Shown here piece after piece: positions 8,617-17,044 of a stretch of DNA of 31,637 nt. The stretch covers positions 1 to 31,637 of the IMG/VR virus record IMGVR_UViG_3300017917_001270. One strand, 5' to 3'. A model generated the notes under the pieces. The model saw only the letters and a program-made list of their open reading frames with translations. It made no database searches and had not been told where the DNA came from. Within the stretch, counting starts at the first letter, position 1; each line of letters begins with the position of its first letter. The stretch is from a virus. Both the position numbers and the translations under genes were made by a program.

Positions 8617-10320
8617 ATGGGTAATTTAAGTAATTTATACATATCACAGAGTTATATATCTCTAATTCATTTAGGAAGTGATAACACTGCAAGTATTAGT
8701 ATGACTGAACTACAAGATGGTTTAGGAAATGGTATTGGTATATCTGTTAATACTGAAGGTGCAATTAGTGCTAGTGGTATTAGTTTGAATGATACAATTG
8801 TTTCACATAGAGGATTAGAAGCGAGTGGAACAATTAGATTTAATACTTCTTATACATCATCTACTCCTTCATATGTAAATAGTGGTAATCAATTTACAGA
8901 TAATATTATTAGAATTACCGGTTCATATAGTAGTGGAAGTTTATCTAATCCTACTTTATACGAAGTAACTAATGGTTGGATAGCAAACGGACCAGGAATT
9001 AATAACGCAGTTGTAATAGACCACGATTATGTTCCAGCTACAGGTTGGAGATTTACAATAGACCAAAATACAGCAGTTTGGTTTGGAGAATATATATTTA
9101 CTAATCCTGTAAAAAATTATGAAAATTTAAGTATAAGTGGAAGTGAAGATATCACAGGTTCACTTTGGGTAAGAGATACATTAAGTGTAACAGATATTAG
9201 TGCAAGTGGAAATATAAGTGCGAGTAATTTATGGGTTAAAGGAAGAATACACGCATATGAAATGGATGTAACTATTATTAGTTCATCAATCGTATTCACT
9301 TCAGGTTCAAATATAATTGGTGATAATGCAAATGAAGATACTCAAAAATTAGAAGGTAGAGTAATTGTAACAGGTTCGTTTGAAGTAACAGGAAGTAGTA
9401 GATTTGATGGTAATATAGATTCAACTGGCTCATTAAAAGTAACTTCTGATATTTCTTCTTCAACTTTGAGTGGTGTTGGTAATGTAACTTTATATTCTCA
9501 ATCAGTAGATAGCAGATTAGATGTAGTAGAAGCAACTGCTAGTTTATATGTACCATTTAGTACTTCTGTTAATAGTAGATTAGTATTAGAGGAAGCAACT
9601 TCATCTTTTTTAAGAAACACATTTAGTGCATCTCAATACAAAGCAGATAGTAGTTCTTTTGATAGTAGAGTTGATTCATTAGAAGCATTTAGTTCTTCAT
9701 TAGTTGCTACCTTTGCAACAGTAGCACAATTAAATGCAAGTTCTTCTACATTACAATCTAATATTAATAATAGTTCATCAGTATTACAATCTAATATTAA
9801 TACTAAATTAGATACTGCATCGTTTACTACATATAGTTCTTCTGTTAACAGTAGAATAAATACAATAGTAACAACTTATGCAACAACAGGTAGTAATACA
9901 TTTGTAGGTAATCAAGTTATAACAGGTAGTTTAATACTTTCTTCATCAGCAACAACTGAATTAACAGTAATAGGTGGTACAGTTTATACTGGTTCTGTTA
10001 GAGGTAATGTAACTAATATTTCAATTGTATCAAACACAGCAAGTTTAGATTGTAGTAGAGGTTCATTCTTTAGATTAACATTACCTGGTGGTGGAGCAAA
10101 TACAAGATTAGAAGCAACAAATATATTACCGGGTGAAACTATTTCACTTTTAGTAACATGTGCAGCAACAACATCTTCTATAAGTTATCCAACATATATT
10201 AAGTTTCCTAAATTTTCAGCTTATACAGCATCATTAGTACCTAACGCAGTTGATGTGGTTACATTTGTTACTTTTGATTCTACTAATTTATACGGTGTTA
10301 ATGTTAAAAATATGATTTAA
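8617..10320 (+). CDS. Tail fibre protein with coiled-coil repeats
   Basis: The 567-residue protein is Ser/Thr-rich and built from fibre repeats like those of the large fibre at the window edges. It has an N-terminal attachment-like region (NLYISQSYISLIHLG), a beta part, and DISASGNISASNLWVKG and ITGSLWVRDTLSVTD beta-helix-like units. About 290-430 is a coiled-coil series (SQSVDSRLDVVEA, SSFDSRVDSLEAF, SSSVNSRINT). Then comes ATTGSNTFVGNQVITGS and a C-terminal beta domain (GSFFRLTLPGGGANTRLEA). It lies after the tail completion gene and one base before the lectin-like gene, so the two may form one adsorption structure. Confidence 0.75.
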   Translation: MGNLSNLYISQSYISLIHLGSDNTASISMTELQDGLGNGIGISVNTEGAISASGISLNDTIVSHRGLEASGTIRFNTSYTSSTPSYVNSGNQFTDNIIRITGSYSSGSLSNPTLYEVTNGWIANGPGINNAVVIDHDYVPATGWRFTIDQNTAVWFGEYIFTNPVKNYENLSISGSEDITGSLWVRDTLSVTDISASGNISASNLWVKGRIHAYEMDVTIISSSIVFTSGSNIIGDNANEDTQKLEGRVIVTGSFEVTGSSRFDGNIDSTGSLKVTSDISSSTLSGVGNVTLYSQSVDSRLDVVEATASLYVPFSTSVNSRLVLEEATSSFLRNTFSASQYKADSSSFDSRVDSLEAFSSSLVATFATVAQLNASSSTLQSNINNSSSVLQSNINTKLDTASFTTYSSSVNSRINTIVTTYATTGSNTFVGNQVITGSLILSSSATTELTVIGGTVYTGSVRGNVTNISIVSNTASLDCSRGSFFRLTLPGGGANTRLEATNILPGETISLLVTCAATTSSISYPTYIKFPKFSAYTASLVPNAVDVVTFVTFDSTNLYGVNVKNMI

Positions 10321-10321
10321 T

Positions 10322-12745
10322 ATGAATGGAATACCATTTGCTTATTGGGGTGCAGGAAATTGTACCGATTTTCTTCCAGCTACAAGTTCTTTAATGGTTT
10401 ACTATAATGTAAATCAACCTTCTTGTTATACTGTTGGTTCTAATGTATTGTATAATATAGCACCAAACTTTACACAATATACTGGCTCTACTACTGCACA
10501 ATATGATTATAATGAATCTGCATTAGATTGTAGAAATAATTTTATTAGTGCATCGTATCCATTTAGTATGTATAGTGGTGGTGTTGGTAAAACTATAATG
10601 TTTAGAGCGAAGTTAGATTCTGCATCTGAACAATATTTTCTTTTTAGGAATGTAGCAAATCAGGATGAAGGTGCTAGAGCATTTAGTGCAAATGGATTTA
10701 ATGGTGGAGGATTAGGATTTCAAAGAGGAGTTTATGATTGTAGAAATATTTTACCAACATCTTCAATACCTAATTTTAATAGTGATTTTGTAACGATAGC
10801 AATTCAAACAAATGGTAGTGGTGTAGGTGCATACTTTAGTTCAATTGATAATTACACAACTCCATTTTTTGTTAGTGGTAGTGGTATATCATGTACTACT
10901 ATTAATGATTATGACATAATAATGGAAAATGCAGGATATCTACAAAGTTGGGCAGTTTGGCAAAAACAACTTTCTACATTAGAAATGCAAAGTGCTAGTA
11001 TAGCATTAGGATGTAATGCGTTATATGATCCATTTATAAATCCAGATTCAGATGCATTAGTTACAAATGGTTTAGTTTCTTTTTTAAGTTGTGATAGTTT
11101 TAGTGGAACAACATGGACAGATAAAAGTGGAAATGGTAACAATGCAACAATGTATGGTATATCAACTAACCAAATAAGTGGTGGTGTTTATTTTAATGGA
11201 TTTACATACGATGCTACTAAAATGAATTACTTACAATTTCCAAATCCACTAACAAATACACCAACTAATAATGCAACATTAATAATGCAAGGTGTATTTG
11301 ATACAGAATTTACTCAATTCTTATTTAGAAAAGGATGGCAAAGATTTGGATATTTAAGTGGAAGTTTTGGATGGGATACTGTTTGGGATAATACAAATCA
11401 ATTATTTGATTTTAGAGCATCAGAAGCACTAGCTGATAATTATTTTAATTTAGATTATACACCAAATACATCTAAAGTTTATGTATTAACATTAAATTCT
11501 GGTTCTGCTAATAATATTGTATTTACTAAACCAAAAACATATTTGTTACCTGATGTTGATTCTGCACCATTTGGAGCAACTGGAGTTACTACATTTACAG
11601 GTAGTGGATATTCTGCAACTATACCGTTAACATTTGGAAATTCAGATTTAGTAGGACAAAATTGTAATTTAGTTAGATTTGATTCAACAACAGGAAATAG
11701 TAGAGAATATACTTATATTAATCAAAATGGAGTACAGGCATATGCAAGTAGTGGTGGTGGAGCAGATGTTGATGTTATTGTTTATCCAAATACAACTCCA
11801 TACAAATACGCAGATAATCAGGGTAATACATTAGGTTCACTAATAACATTTTTAGGTGAATCAACAGTAACAGCATCTGTTACGCAAAGTTTATTACAAG
11901 CTAATGTTATGAATGGATTAAGTCAATTTCCATTCAAAGGACAAATTAGTAATTTATTAATTTACAATAGAGCATTAACTCCTGTTGAAATATTTTCTAA
12001 TTATAATTATTTAGCAAATAATACTGTTTGTTCAAATGGAAGTATACCAATTTCTCCATTACCAGTAACATTTCCTGTAAGTGATTTATCAGTTTGGAAT
12101 AATTGTAAATCAGTTAGTGGAAGTATATGGTATGATATAAGTGGAAATAATAATAATGGAACAATATATGGTTCTGCATTAACTTTAAGTGGAAGTTTAG
12201 GTTGGAGTTTTAATGGAACAGATAACTATGTTGTTTATAGTAAAGGATTAAATGCAATGCCTAGTAGTAGTTGGACAATGCAAACATATACAACATTATT
12301 TAATGATAATACAAATAGAGTATTATTTAGTAAAGGGTGGAATGCAAATGGATGGATTACTACATTTATGAATAGTGGTAGTAACGCGGCAAATAAAGGA
12401 ATTAATTTCACTTCATTTAATACAAGTAAAGGTGTAGGTAATTATTTATATCCAACCGCATCTAAAGTATTACTTACAATATCAGCAAATACAAGTACCA
12501 ATATTATTAAATTCTATGCAAACGAAAATCTAATTGGAAGTTCTTCTGGTGTAACTGATGTTAGTGGATTTAATGAAGGAGCTGGTGCTAGTGGTAATAG
12601 TTTTGTATTTGGATACAATCCAGTATCTTATTTAAGTGCAGGTTTATTCAAAGGAGCTGTTAGTGATATTTTAATATATAGTAAGGAATTAACTCTTAAT
12701 GAAGTTTCACAATCATACGCATTTTTACAAACACAAGGGTGTTAA
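10322..12745 (+). CDS. Receptor-binding protein candidate with three LamG/concanavalin A-like domains
   Basis: In this 807-residue protein I see three copies of the concanavalin A-like (LamG) plan, about 15-235, 245-575 and 595-807. Each ends in the typical last strand and turn: AVWQKQLSTLEM (~205), LLIYNRALTPVEI (~541) and ILIYSKELTLNEV (~780). Copies 2 and 3 also carry the entry motif WTDKSGNGNNATMYG (~265) and WYDISGNNNNGTIYG (~600). Such domains bind glycans, so it probably contacts host polysaccharide. No catalytic motif is visible. Its start is coupled to the fibre gene (TAATATG). The first copy has the weakest match. Confidence 0.75.
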   Translation: MNGIPFAYWGAGNCTDFLPATSSLMVYYNVNQPSCYTVGSNVLYNIAPNFTQYTGSTTAQYDYNESALDCRNNFISASYPFSMYSGGVGKTIMFRAKLDSASEQYFLFRNVANQDEGARAFSANGFNGGGLGFQRGVYDCRNILPTSSIPNFNSDFVTIAIQTNGSGVGAYFSSIDNYTTPFFVSGSGISCTTINDYDIIMENAGYLQSWAVWQKQLSTLEMQSASIALGCNALYDPFINPDSDALVTNGLVSFLSCDSFSGTTWTDKSGNGNNATMYGISTNQISGGVYFNGFTYDATKMNYLQFPNPLTNTPTNNATLIMQGVFDTEFTQFLFRKGWQRFGYLSGSFGWDTVWDNTNQLFDFRASEALADNYFNLDYTPNTSKVYVLTLNSGSANNIVFTKPKTYLLPDVDSAPFGATGVTTFTGSGYSATIPLTFGNSDLVGQNCNLVRFDSTTGNSREYTYINQNGVQAYASSGGGADVDVIVYPNTTPYKYADNQGNTLGSLITFLGESTVTASVTQSLLQANVMNGLSQFPFKGQISNLLIYNRALTPVEIFSNYNYLANNTVCSNGSIPISPLPVTFPVSDLSVWNNCKSVSGSIWYDISGNNNNGTIYGSALTLSGSLGWSFNGTDNYVVYSKGLNAMPSSSWTMQTYTTLFNDNTNRVLFSKGWNANGWITTFMNSGSNAANKGINFTSFNTSKGVGNYLYPTASKVLLTISANTSTNIIKFYANENLIGSSSGVTDVSGFNEGAGASGNSFVFGYNPVSYLSAGLFKGAVSDILIYSKELTLNEVSQSYAFLQTQGC

Positions 12746-12748
12746 TAT

Positions 12749-13108
12749 ATGGCAAAACAACCTACATTAAGAGATATAGCACAACAATTTGAATCTTTAG
12801 CTAAACTAAACATCTCAAGGGCTCCTAATAGAGCAATTAAGACGGGTAGGTTAAGAGATTCTATTAAAGTTAAACAAACACGCACAAACAAAGCAGGTGG
12901 TGCCATTTTCGACCTAGATACGGTTTATTACGGTGTATTTGTTGAAGAGGGAACTTCTAAAATGAAAGCTAGACCATTCGCAGCACAGGCAGCGAATTCT
13001 GATCAATTTAGAAGTATGGTTGATGATTATATGAAATCGATTGTAGAAGTTACTTTAATGGAAGGTGTTAAGAAAACAGATAAAACATTAAAGAAGTATT
13101 ATAAGTAG
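12749..13108 (+). CDS. HK97 gp10-like head-tail connector / tail completion protein
   Basis: The 119-residue protein has the HK97 gp10 signature: an N-terminal helix, TGRLRDSIKV, then YYGVFVEEGTSKMKARPFAAQA, followed by a long C-terminal helix. In that family the protein sits between the head adaptor ring and the tail and is needed to join them. It is odd that it comes after the fibre and lectin genes and not next to the adaptor at 7206. This suggests that the fibre block was inserted into a head-tail joining operon. The length is normal for the family, and the gene closes its operon before candidate promoter C. Confidence 0.8.
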   Translation: MAKQPTLRDIAQQFESLAKLNISRAPNRAIKTGRLRDSIKVKQTRTNKAGGAIFDLDTVYYGVFVEEGTSKMKARPFAAQAANSDQFRSMVDDYMKSIVEVTLMEGVKKTDKTLKKYYK

Positions 13109-13133
13109 TACATTCAATAATTTTCTTTTTGAG

Positions 13134-13149
13134 TTGGTTATCTATATTA
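13134..13149 (+). promoter_or_regulatory. Candidate phage late promoter (copy C)
   Basis: TTGGTTATCTATATTA differs from copy A at one base and lies 12 bases before the ATG at 13162, the first gene of the tail-tip operon. The 53-base gap contains little else. Confidence 0.62.
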
Positions 13150-13161
13150 AACACAATATAG

Positions 13162-14325
13162 ATGGCTTTAAGTATTACACAAACGCCGGCGGCAGTATCA
13201 TTAGCACAATCTCCTATCATATTTACGGTAGCAGAAAGTAATGGTGCATTAATTACTTCATCTTCATTTCAATATGTTGGTGAATTATATTATTGGACTG
13301 GGTCTGCAAGTAGTAGTGGTAGTGCAGATTACACAATTACAAAATTTCCTAACTCTTCTAATGTTGGTATTTTTGATTTGAATAGAATCATTAACTCAAC
13401 ACTTACAGATTTAGCAATAGCAAATACCTCAAATGTAGTATTTTTTAATGTATATTTTTATACACAATACTACAATGGTACAGCATATGTAACGGGTACA
13501 CCTGTTAAATCTTCTACATATAAAGCATTAGATGGTTATGGTTTATTTCCTGAAGCAATAGGACAACAAATATATGATAAGAGTATTCACTTTCCTTTAT
13601 TAACTGATGCACCTACAACACAAAGTGTATTAATTGAAGATGGTGGATTTAGTGGTTTATATATTGGTGATAATGGTAGTGGTATAGTTCCAACAAAATT
13701 AGTTTATACTTCTAATTTAGGAACAGCAGAAACTTATTTTACAGCATCTACTGCAACATCTGGTCAGATAGCAACTTATGGAAATGCACCAACATCTGGT
13801 CAATTTCCTACTTCAATATATGGTCCTAATTTAGAATGGTATACAATTCAGGCATATGCAGGTACAACTCCTTTAAGTATACCTACGAGATATGAAGTTG
13901 TTTGTAAACAAAAATATCCAAATGTAAGAATTAGTTGGAAAAATAGATATGGACAATTTGATTGGTATTCATTCTACATGGTGAATAGAAAATCATTCAG
14001 TACAAATAAGAAAACATATTCTCCACAATTAGGTAGTTGGGAAGGTTCAACATTTGCGTATAATTCATATGATAGTTCTAACTTAAACTATATTGTAGAT
14101 AGTTCACAAACTCTTCAAGTAAATAGTTGGTGGTTAACTGATGATTATAATGATTTCTTCAAACAATTATTAGTTAGTGATGAAATATATTATTGGGAAA
14201 ATGCACAGGCTAGACCAATAACAATTGCAACTTCAAATATACAATTTAAGACAGGTGTGAATGATAAGGTATTCCAATACCAATTTGATTTCAACCTAGG
14301 TCAGAACTATAAACTTATAATGTAA
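13162..14325 (+). CDS. Putative distal tail / tail-tip protein
   Basis: The 387-residue protein starts MALSITQTPAAVSLAQSPIIFTV, a beginning I associate with tail-tip proteins of Bacteroidetes phages, and looks all-beta: NRIINSTLTDLAIAN, an aromatic middle (SWKNRYGQFDWYSFYMVNRKSF), then a C-terminal half ending FDFNLGQNYKLIM. The string KQKYPNVRISWKNRYGQFDW is a plausible conserved core. It is first in a run of three tightly packed genes (1 to 11 bases apart) before the tape measure, so it is probably a baseplate or tail-tip component. No sequence motif gives an exact role. Confidence 0.55.
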   Translation: MALSITQTPAAVSLAQSPIIFTVAESNGALITSSSFQYVGELYYWTGSASSSGSADYTITKFPNSSNVGIFDLNRIINSTLTDLAIANTSNVVFFNVYFYTQYYNGTAYVTGTPVKSSTYKALDGYGLFPEAIGQQIYDKSIHFPLLTDAPTTQSVLIEDGGFSGLYIGDNGSGIVPTKLVYTSNLGTAETYFTASTATSGQIATYGNAPTSGQFPTSIYGPNLEWYTIQAYAGTTPLSIPTRYEVVCKQKYPNVRISWKNRYGQFDWYSFYMVNRKSFSTNKKTYSPQLGSWEGSTFAYNSYDSSNLNYIVDSSQTLQVNSWWLTDDYNDFFKQLLVSDEIYYWENAQARPITIATSNIQFKTGVNDKVFQYQFDFNLGQNYKLIM

Positions 14326-14326
14326 T

Positions 14327-16333
14327 ATGGGTATAATATCTACTCAATCGTTTACTTTTAGGTTAATAGCCGAAGGAGTACAATTAGATTTATTTCAGGA
14401 TGAGGATATTCAATTATCCAATAATGTAACGGGTTTATTCGATATCGGTTTACAACCTGCAGATTTTACTCGTCAAATAACAATACCTGGTACTAAAAAG
14501 AATAATGCATTCTTTGAACACTATTATGATATCAGTATTGATTCTCCATTCTTATTCTCAACTTCAACTAAAGTTCAGGCATACTTTGAGTTTGATTCAT
14601 TGTATCTTTCAAACGGATATATCCAATTAAACAAAGTAAACTTATTAGAAAATAAATTTATTGAAAGTTATGAGATTACCTTATATGGTACAATCTCTTC
14701 ATTCGGTAGAGATATTAATAAATTATACTTAACAGATTTAGGAACTTTACAAAAATACAATCATACTGCATCTTACGATAATATTAAAGCAAGTTGGAGT
14801 GGTAGTTTATTTAGTGGTGATATTGTTTATCCATGGTGTGATTATGGACAAGGATGGCAATATACTAGTGGTGATGATTTCTTTGGTGTAGATGATAACT
14901 ATTCATCTTTATCAGTTCAAGATTTCAAACCTGCAATTAGGGTTAAAAAAGTTTGGGATGCTATATTTGAACAGACAGGATATACATATTCATCTTCTTT
15001 TTGGAACGAAAGTTTCTTAAATAATGTGTATATGATTTGTAATAATCAATTAAGATATCCTGTATTTAATGATGTTAATTTAGAAACATTTGGAGTTGGT
15101 AAAATTAGTGCGATTAGTGGAAGTGGTGTAACTGATTTGAATTTACCTGATAACACATGGGTTACTTTACCATGGGCAAATATATTAGATAATCCAGGTG
15201 GATTCTTTAATAATGGAGCATATACGGTTACTAAACCAACAAACTTAACAGCTGCATTTAATTTGAATATAAATGTTAGTTCTTCTAATGGAAATGTACC
15301 TGGTCAATTCTTTTTAAGAATGGTACAGACTGGTAGTGGTACTCCATATGGTGAAAACACAATTGTTTCATTCAATCAATATTTTTCACAATATGCACAA
15401 AGTAGAAGTAGTACACAAAGTTTGAATCAATCTTTTGAATTAGCAGCACCTATTCCATTTACACAAATACCTGTTGGAACTTATTATTTCCAAATTAAAC
15501 AAACAGCATATTATGTAGCAACACCTGCAACAGTTACATTAGATCCAGGTGGAACAAATAAATCTTATTTACAAATTAAGAAATCAAATACAGCAGCAGA
15601 TGGTAGAATAATCGATATTCCTTCTAATATGCCTTATGGTACTAAAGGAATTAGATTAGTAGATTTCATTACTTCATTACAAAGAAAGTTTAATTTAGTA
15701 ATGTATCCTGATAGAACTAAACCAAATGCATTTATCGTAGAAACATTTAATAATTGGTATAATAGAGGAAATGTTTTAGATTTTAATAAATACATTAATG
15801 TTCATTCACCAATTGAAGTAATACCTGCGAATAACTTAGCTGTTAATAACTTAAACTTTGGTGATACATTAGATACAGATTATGTTTCACAACAATTCTT
15901 CAAAGGTGCAAATAGAGAGTTTGGTAAATCTTATTATGTAGATACACAAAACTTTTTTTCACAAGGTCAATTAGAAGTACAAACCTCATTCGCAAGTTCT
16001 CCATTACTTAAATTAGCAGGAACAGGATTGAGTGGTAGTGTTGGTGGATTAGCACCTGTACCTAATAAATTCTCAGCAGGAACATTTAAGGTTTCATATG
16101 TATCGGGTGCAAGTTTAGTATGTGGAAACTTTACGCAAGCAGCATTCTATCAATTATATACAGATGATGGAACATTTGCACAAAATAAGATTATGTACTA
16201 TGATGAATATGGAAATAATCCTGTAACTGGATACACTTATATTGTTAAGAATACAGGTGGTGGTGGTAATCCAATTTATAATCTAAATTCATCAACTGGT
16301 CAAGTAGGTTCAACAACTGGATTTACATGTTAA
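14327..16333 (+). CDS. Putative baseplate / tail-tip protein
   Basis: The 668-residue protein has the N-terminal signature TRQITIPGTKKNNAFFEHYY after LFDIGLQPADF. I know this signature from large Bacteroidetes phage tail proteins. It continues with strands and a helical segment (TKGIRLVDFITSLQRKFNLVMYPDRTKPNAFIVETFNNWY, about 440-480) like a tail-associated hub domain, then a DTDYVSQQFFKGANREFG segment. It is Gly/Ser-rich near the C-terminus. It probably forms the tail hub or tip with its neighbours at 13162 and 16345. I see no lysozyme or peptidase motif. Confidence 0.55.
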   Translation: MGIISTQSFTFRLIAEGVQLDLFQDEDIQLSNNVTGLFDIGLQPADFTRQITIPGTKKNNAFFEHYYDISIDSPFLFSTSTKVQAYFEFDSLYLSNGYIQLNKVNLLENKFIESYEITLYGTISSFGRDINKLYLTDLGTLQKYNHTASYDNIKASWSGSLFSGDIVYPWCDYGQGWQYTSGDDFFGVDDNYSSLSVQDFKPAIRVKKVWDAIFEQTGYTYSSSFWNESFLNNVYMICNNQLRYPVFNDVNLETFGVGKISAISGSGVTDLNLPDNTWVTLPWANILDNPGGFFNNGAYTVTKPTNLTAAFNLNINVSSSNGNVPGQFFLRMVQTGSGTPYGENTIVSFNQYFSQYAQSRSSTQSLNQSFELAAPIPFTQIPVGTYYFQIKQTAYYVATPATVTLDPGGTNKSYLQIKKSNTAADGRIIDIPSNMPYGTKGIRLVDFITSLQRKFNLVMYPDRTKPNAFIVETFNNWYNRGNVLDFNKYINVHSPIEVIPANNLAVNNLNFGDTLDTDYVSQQFFKGANREFGKSYYVDTQNFFSQGQLEVQTSFASSPLLKLAGTGLSGSVGGLAPVPNKFSAGTFKVSYVSGASLVCGNFTQAAFYQLYTDDGTFAQNKIMYYDEYGNNPVTGYTYIVKNTGGGGNPIYNLNSSTGQVGSTTGFTC

Positions 16334-16344
16334 AATAAATAATT

Positions 16345-16866
16345 ATGGCTCAAAGAATACCAATATACATACCAACTTATATTAATAACGCAGAATACGA
16401 ACCAGCAAGAGTTCAACCTCGTTTATTATTTTTTAATGGTACTTTAGAATGTGAACGATATTTTTTTGAAAGTGGTAGTTTAACACAACCTGGTGTTTCT
16501 ATGCAACAATTTGCATTTCCTTATTTTGATAACTACAATGTAGTAAGTGGTAGTTTCCCTACCACAAATAGTAAATCATTACTATTTAATAATGAAGGAG
16601 CATCTTATGGTTCAACACCAATAAATAATTTATATACAGATTATTGGAGTACATATATTACTTTACTTTACAATCCTAAAACAAGATTGATAAATTGTAA
16701 GGCGATTATTCCATTAGCAGATTATTTTAAGATGAGTTTGAATGATGTAGTAAACTTCAGAGGAAACTATTATCATTTAAGAGCAATTAATAATTATTCA
16801 TTGAAGACTGGTGATTGTGATATACAATTATTAGGTCCAATAATTCCAGATGCATTGAGTTCATAA
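16345..16866 (+). CDS. Putative tail-tip protein, companion of the 14327 product
   Basis: The 173-residue protein ends with YWSTYITLLYNPKTRLINCKAIIPL, YFKMSLNDVVNFRGNYYHLRAINNYSLKTGDCDIQLLG. I recall this pattern as the C-terminal part of single large tail proteins in other Bacteroidetes phages, whose N-terminal part resembles the 14327 product. Here the two are separate genes 11 bases apart, so this may be a natural split of one tail-tip protein. It is likely all-beta. It precedes candidate promoter D and the tape measure. Confidence 0.55.
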   Translation: MAQRIPIYIPTYINNAEYEPARVQPRLLFFNGTLECERYFFESGSLTQPGVSMQQFAFPYFDNYNVVSGSFPTTNSKSLLFNNEGASYGSTPINNLYTDYWSTYITLLYNPKTRLINCKAIIPLADYFKMSLNDVVNFRGNYYHLRAINNYSLKTGDCDIQLLGPIIPDALSS

Positions 16867-16880
16867 TTAAAAACTGTTAA

Positions 16881-16896
16881 ATTGTTATCCATATAT
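16881..16896 (+). promoter_or_regulatory. Candidate phage late promoter (copy D)
   Basis: ATTGTTATCCATATAT matches the motif at 13 of 16 positions and lies just after the stop of the 16345 gene. It overlaps the first ATG of the next small ORF (16895), so transcripts from it would more naturally serve the tape measure at 17044. Confidence 0.5.
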
Positions 16897-17044
16897 GATT
16901 AAAAATATTTTAGATTTACTTTCGTTAGAAAACTACTATGGTGTATCAAAGAATATTGATATAGCAAAAGGGTATTACGCAATTCCTAAATCATTTTCAG
17001 ATGGTAAAAAACAATTAAAAAGAGTAATCAAATCTAAAAAGTAA
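16895..17044 (+). CDS. Small basic protein upstream of tape measure (49 aa)
   Basis: A 49-codon ORF, MIKNILDLLSLENYYGVSKN to a basic end (QLKRVIKSKK), overlaps the tape measure start by one base (TAATG). Gene packing supports translation. The family is unknown to me. Candidate promoter D overlaps its ATG, so if transcription starts there the ORF would have almost no leader, and translation may depend on a transcript from farther upstream. Its role could be a small tail assembly factor, inferred from position only. Confidence 0.5.
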   Translation: MIKNILDLLSLENYYGVSKNIDIAKGYYAIPKSFSDGKKQLKRVIKSKK

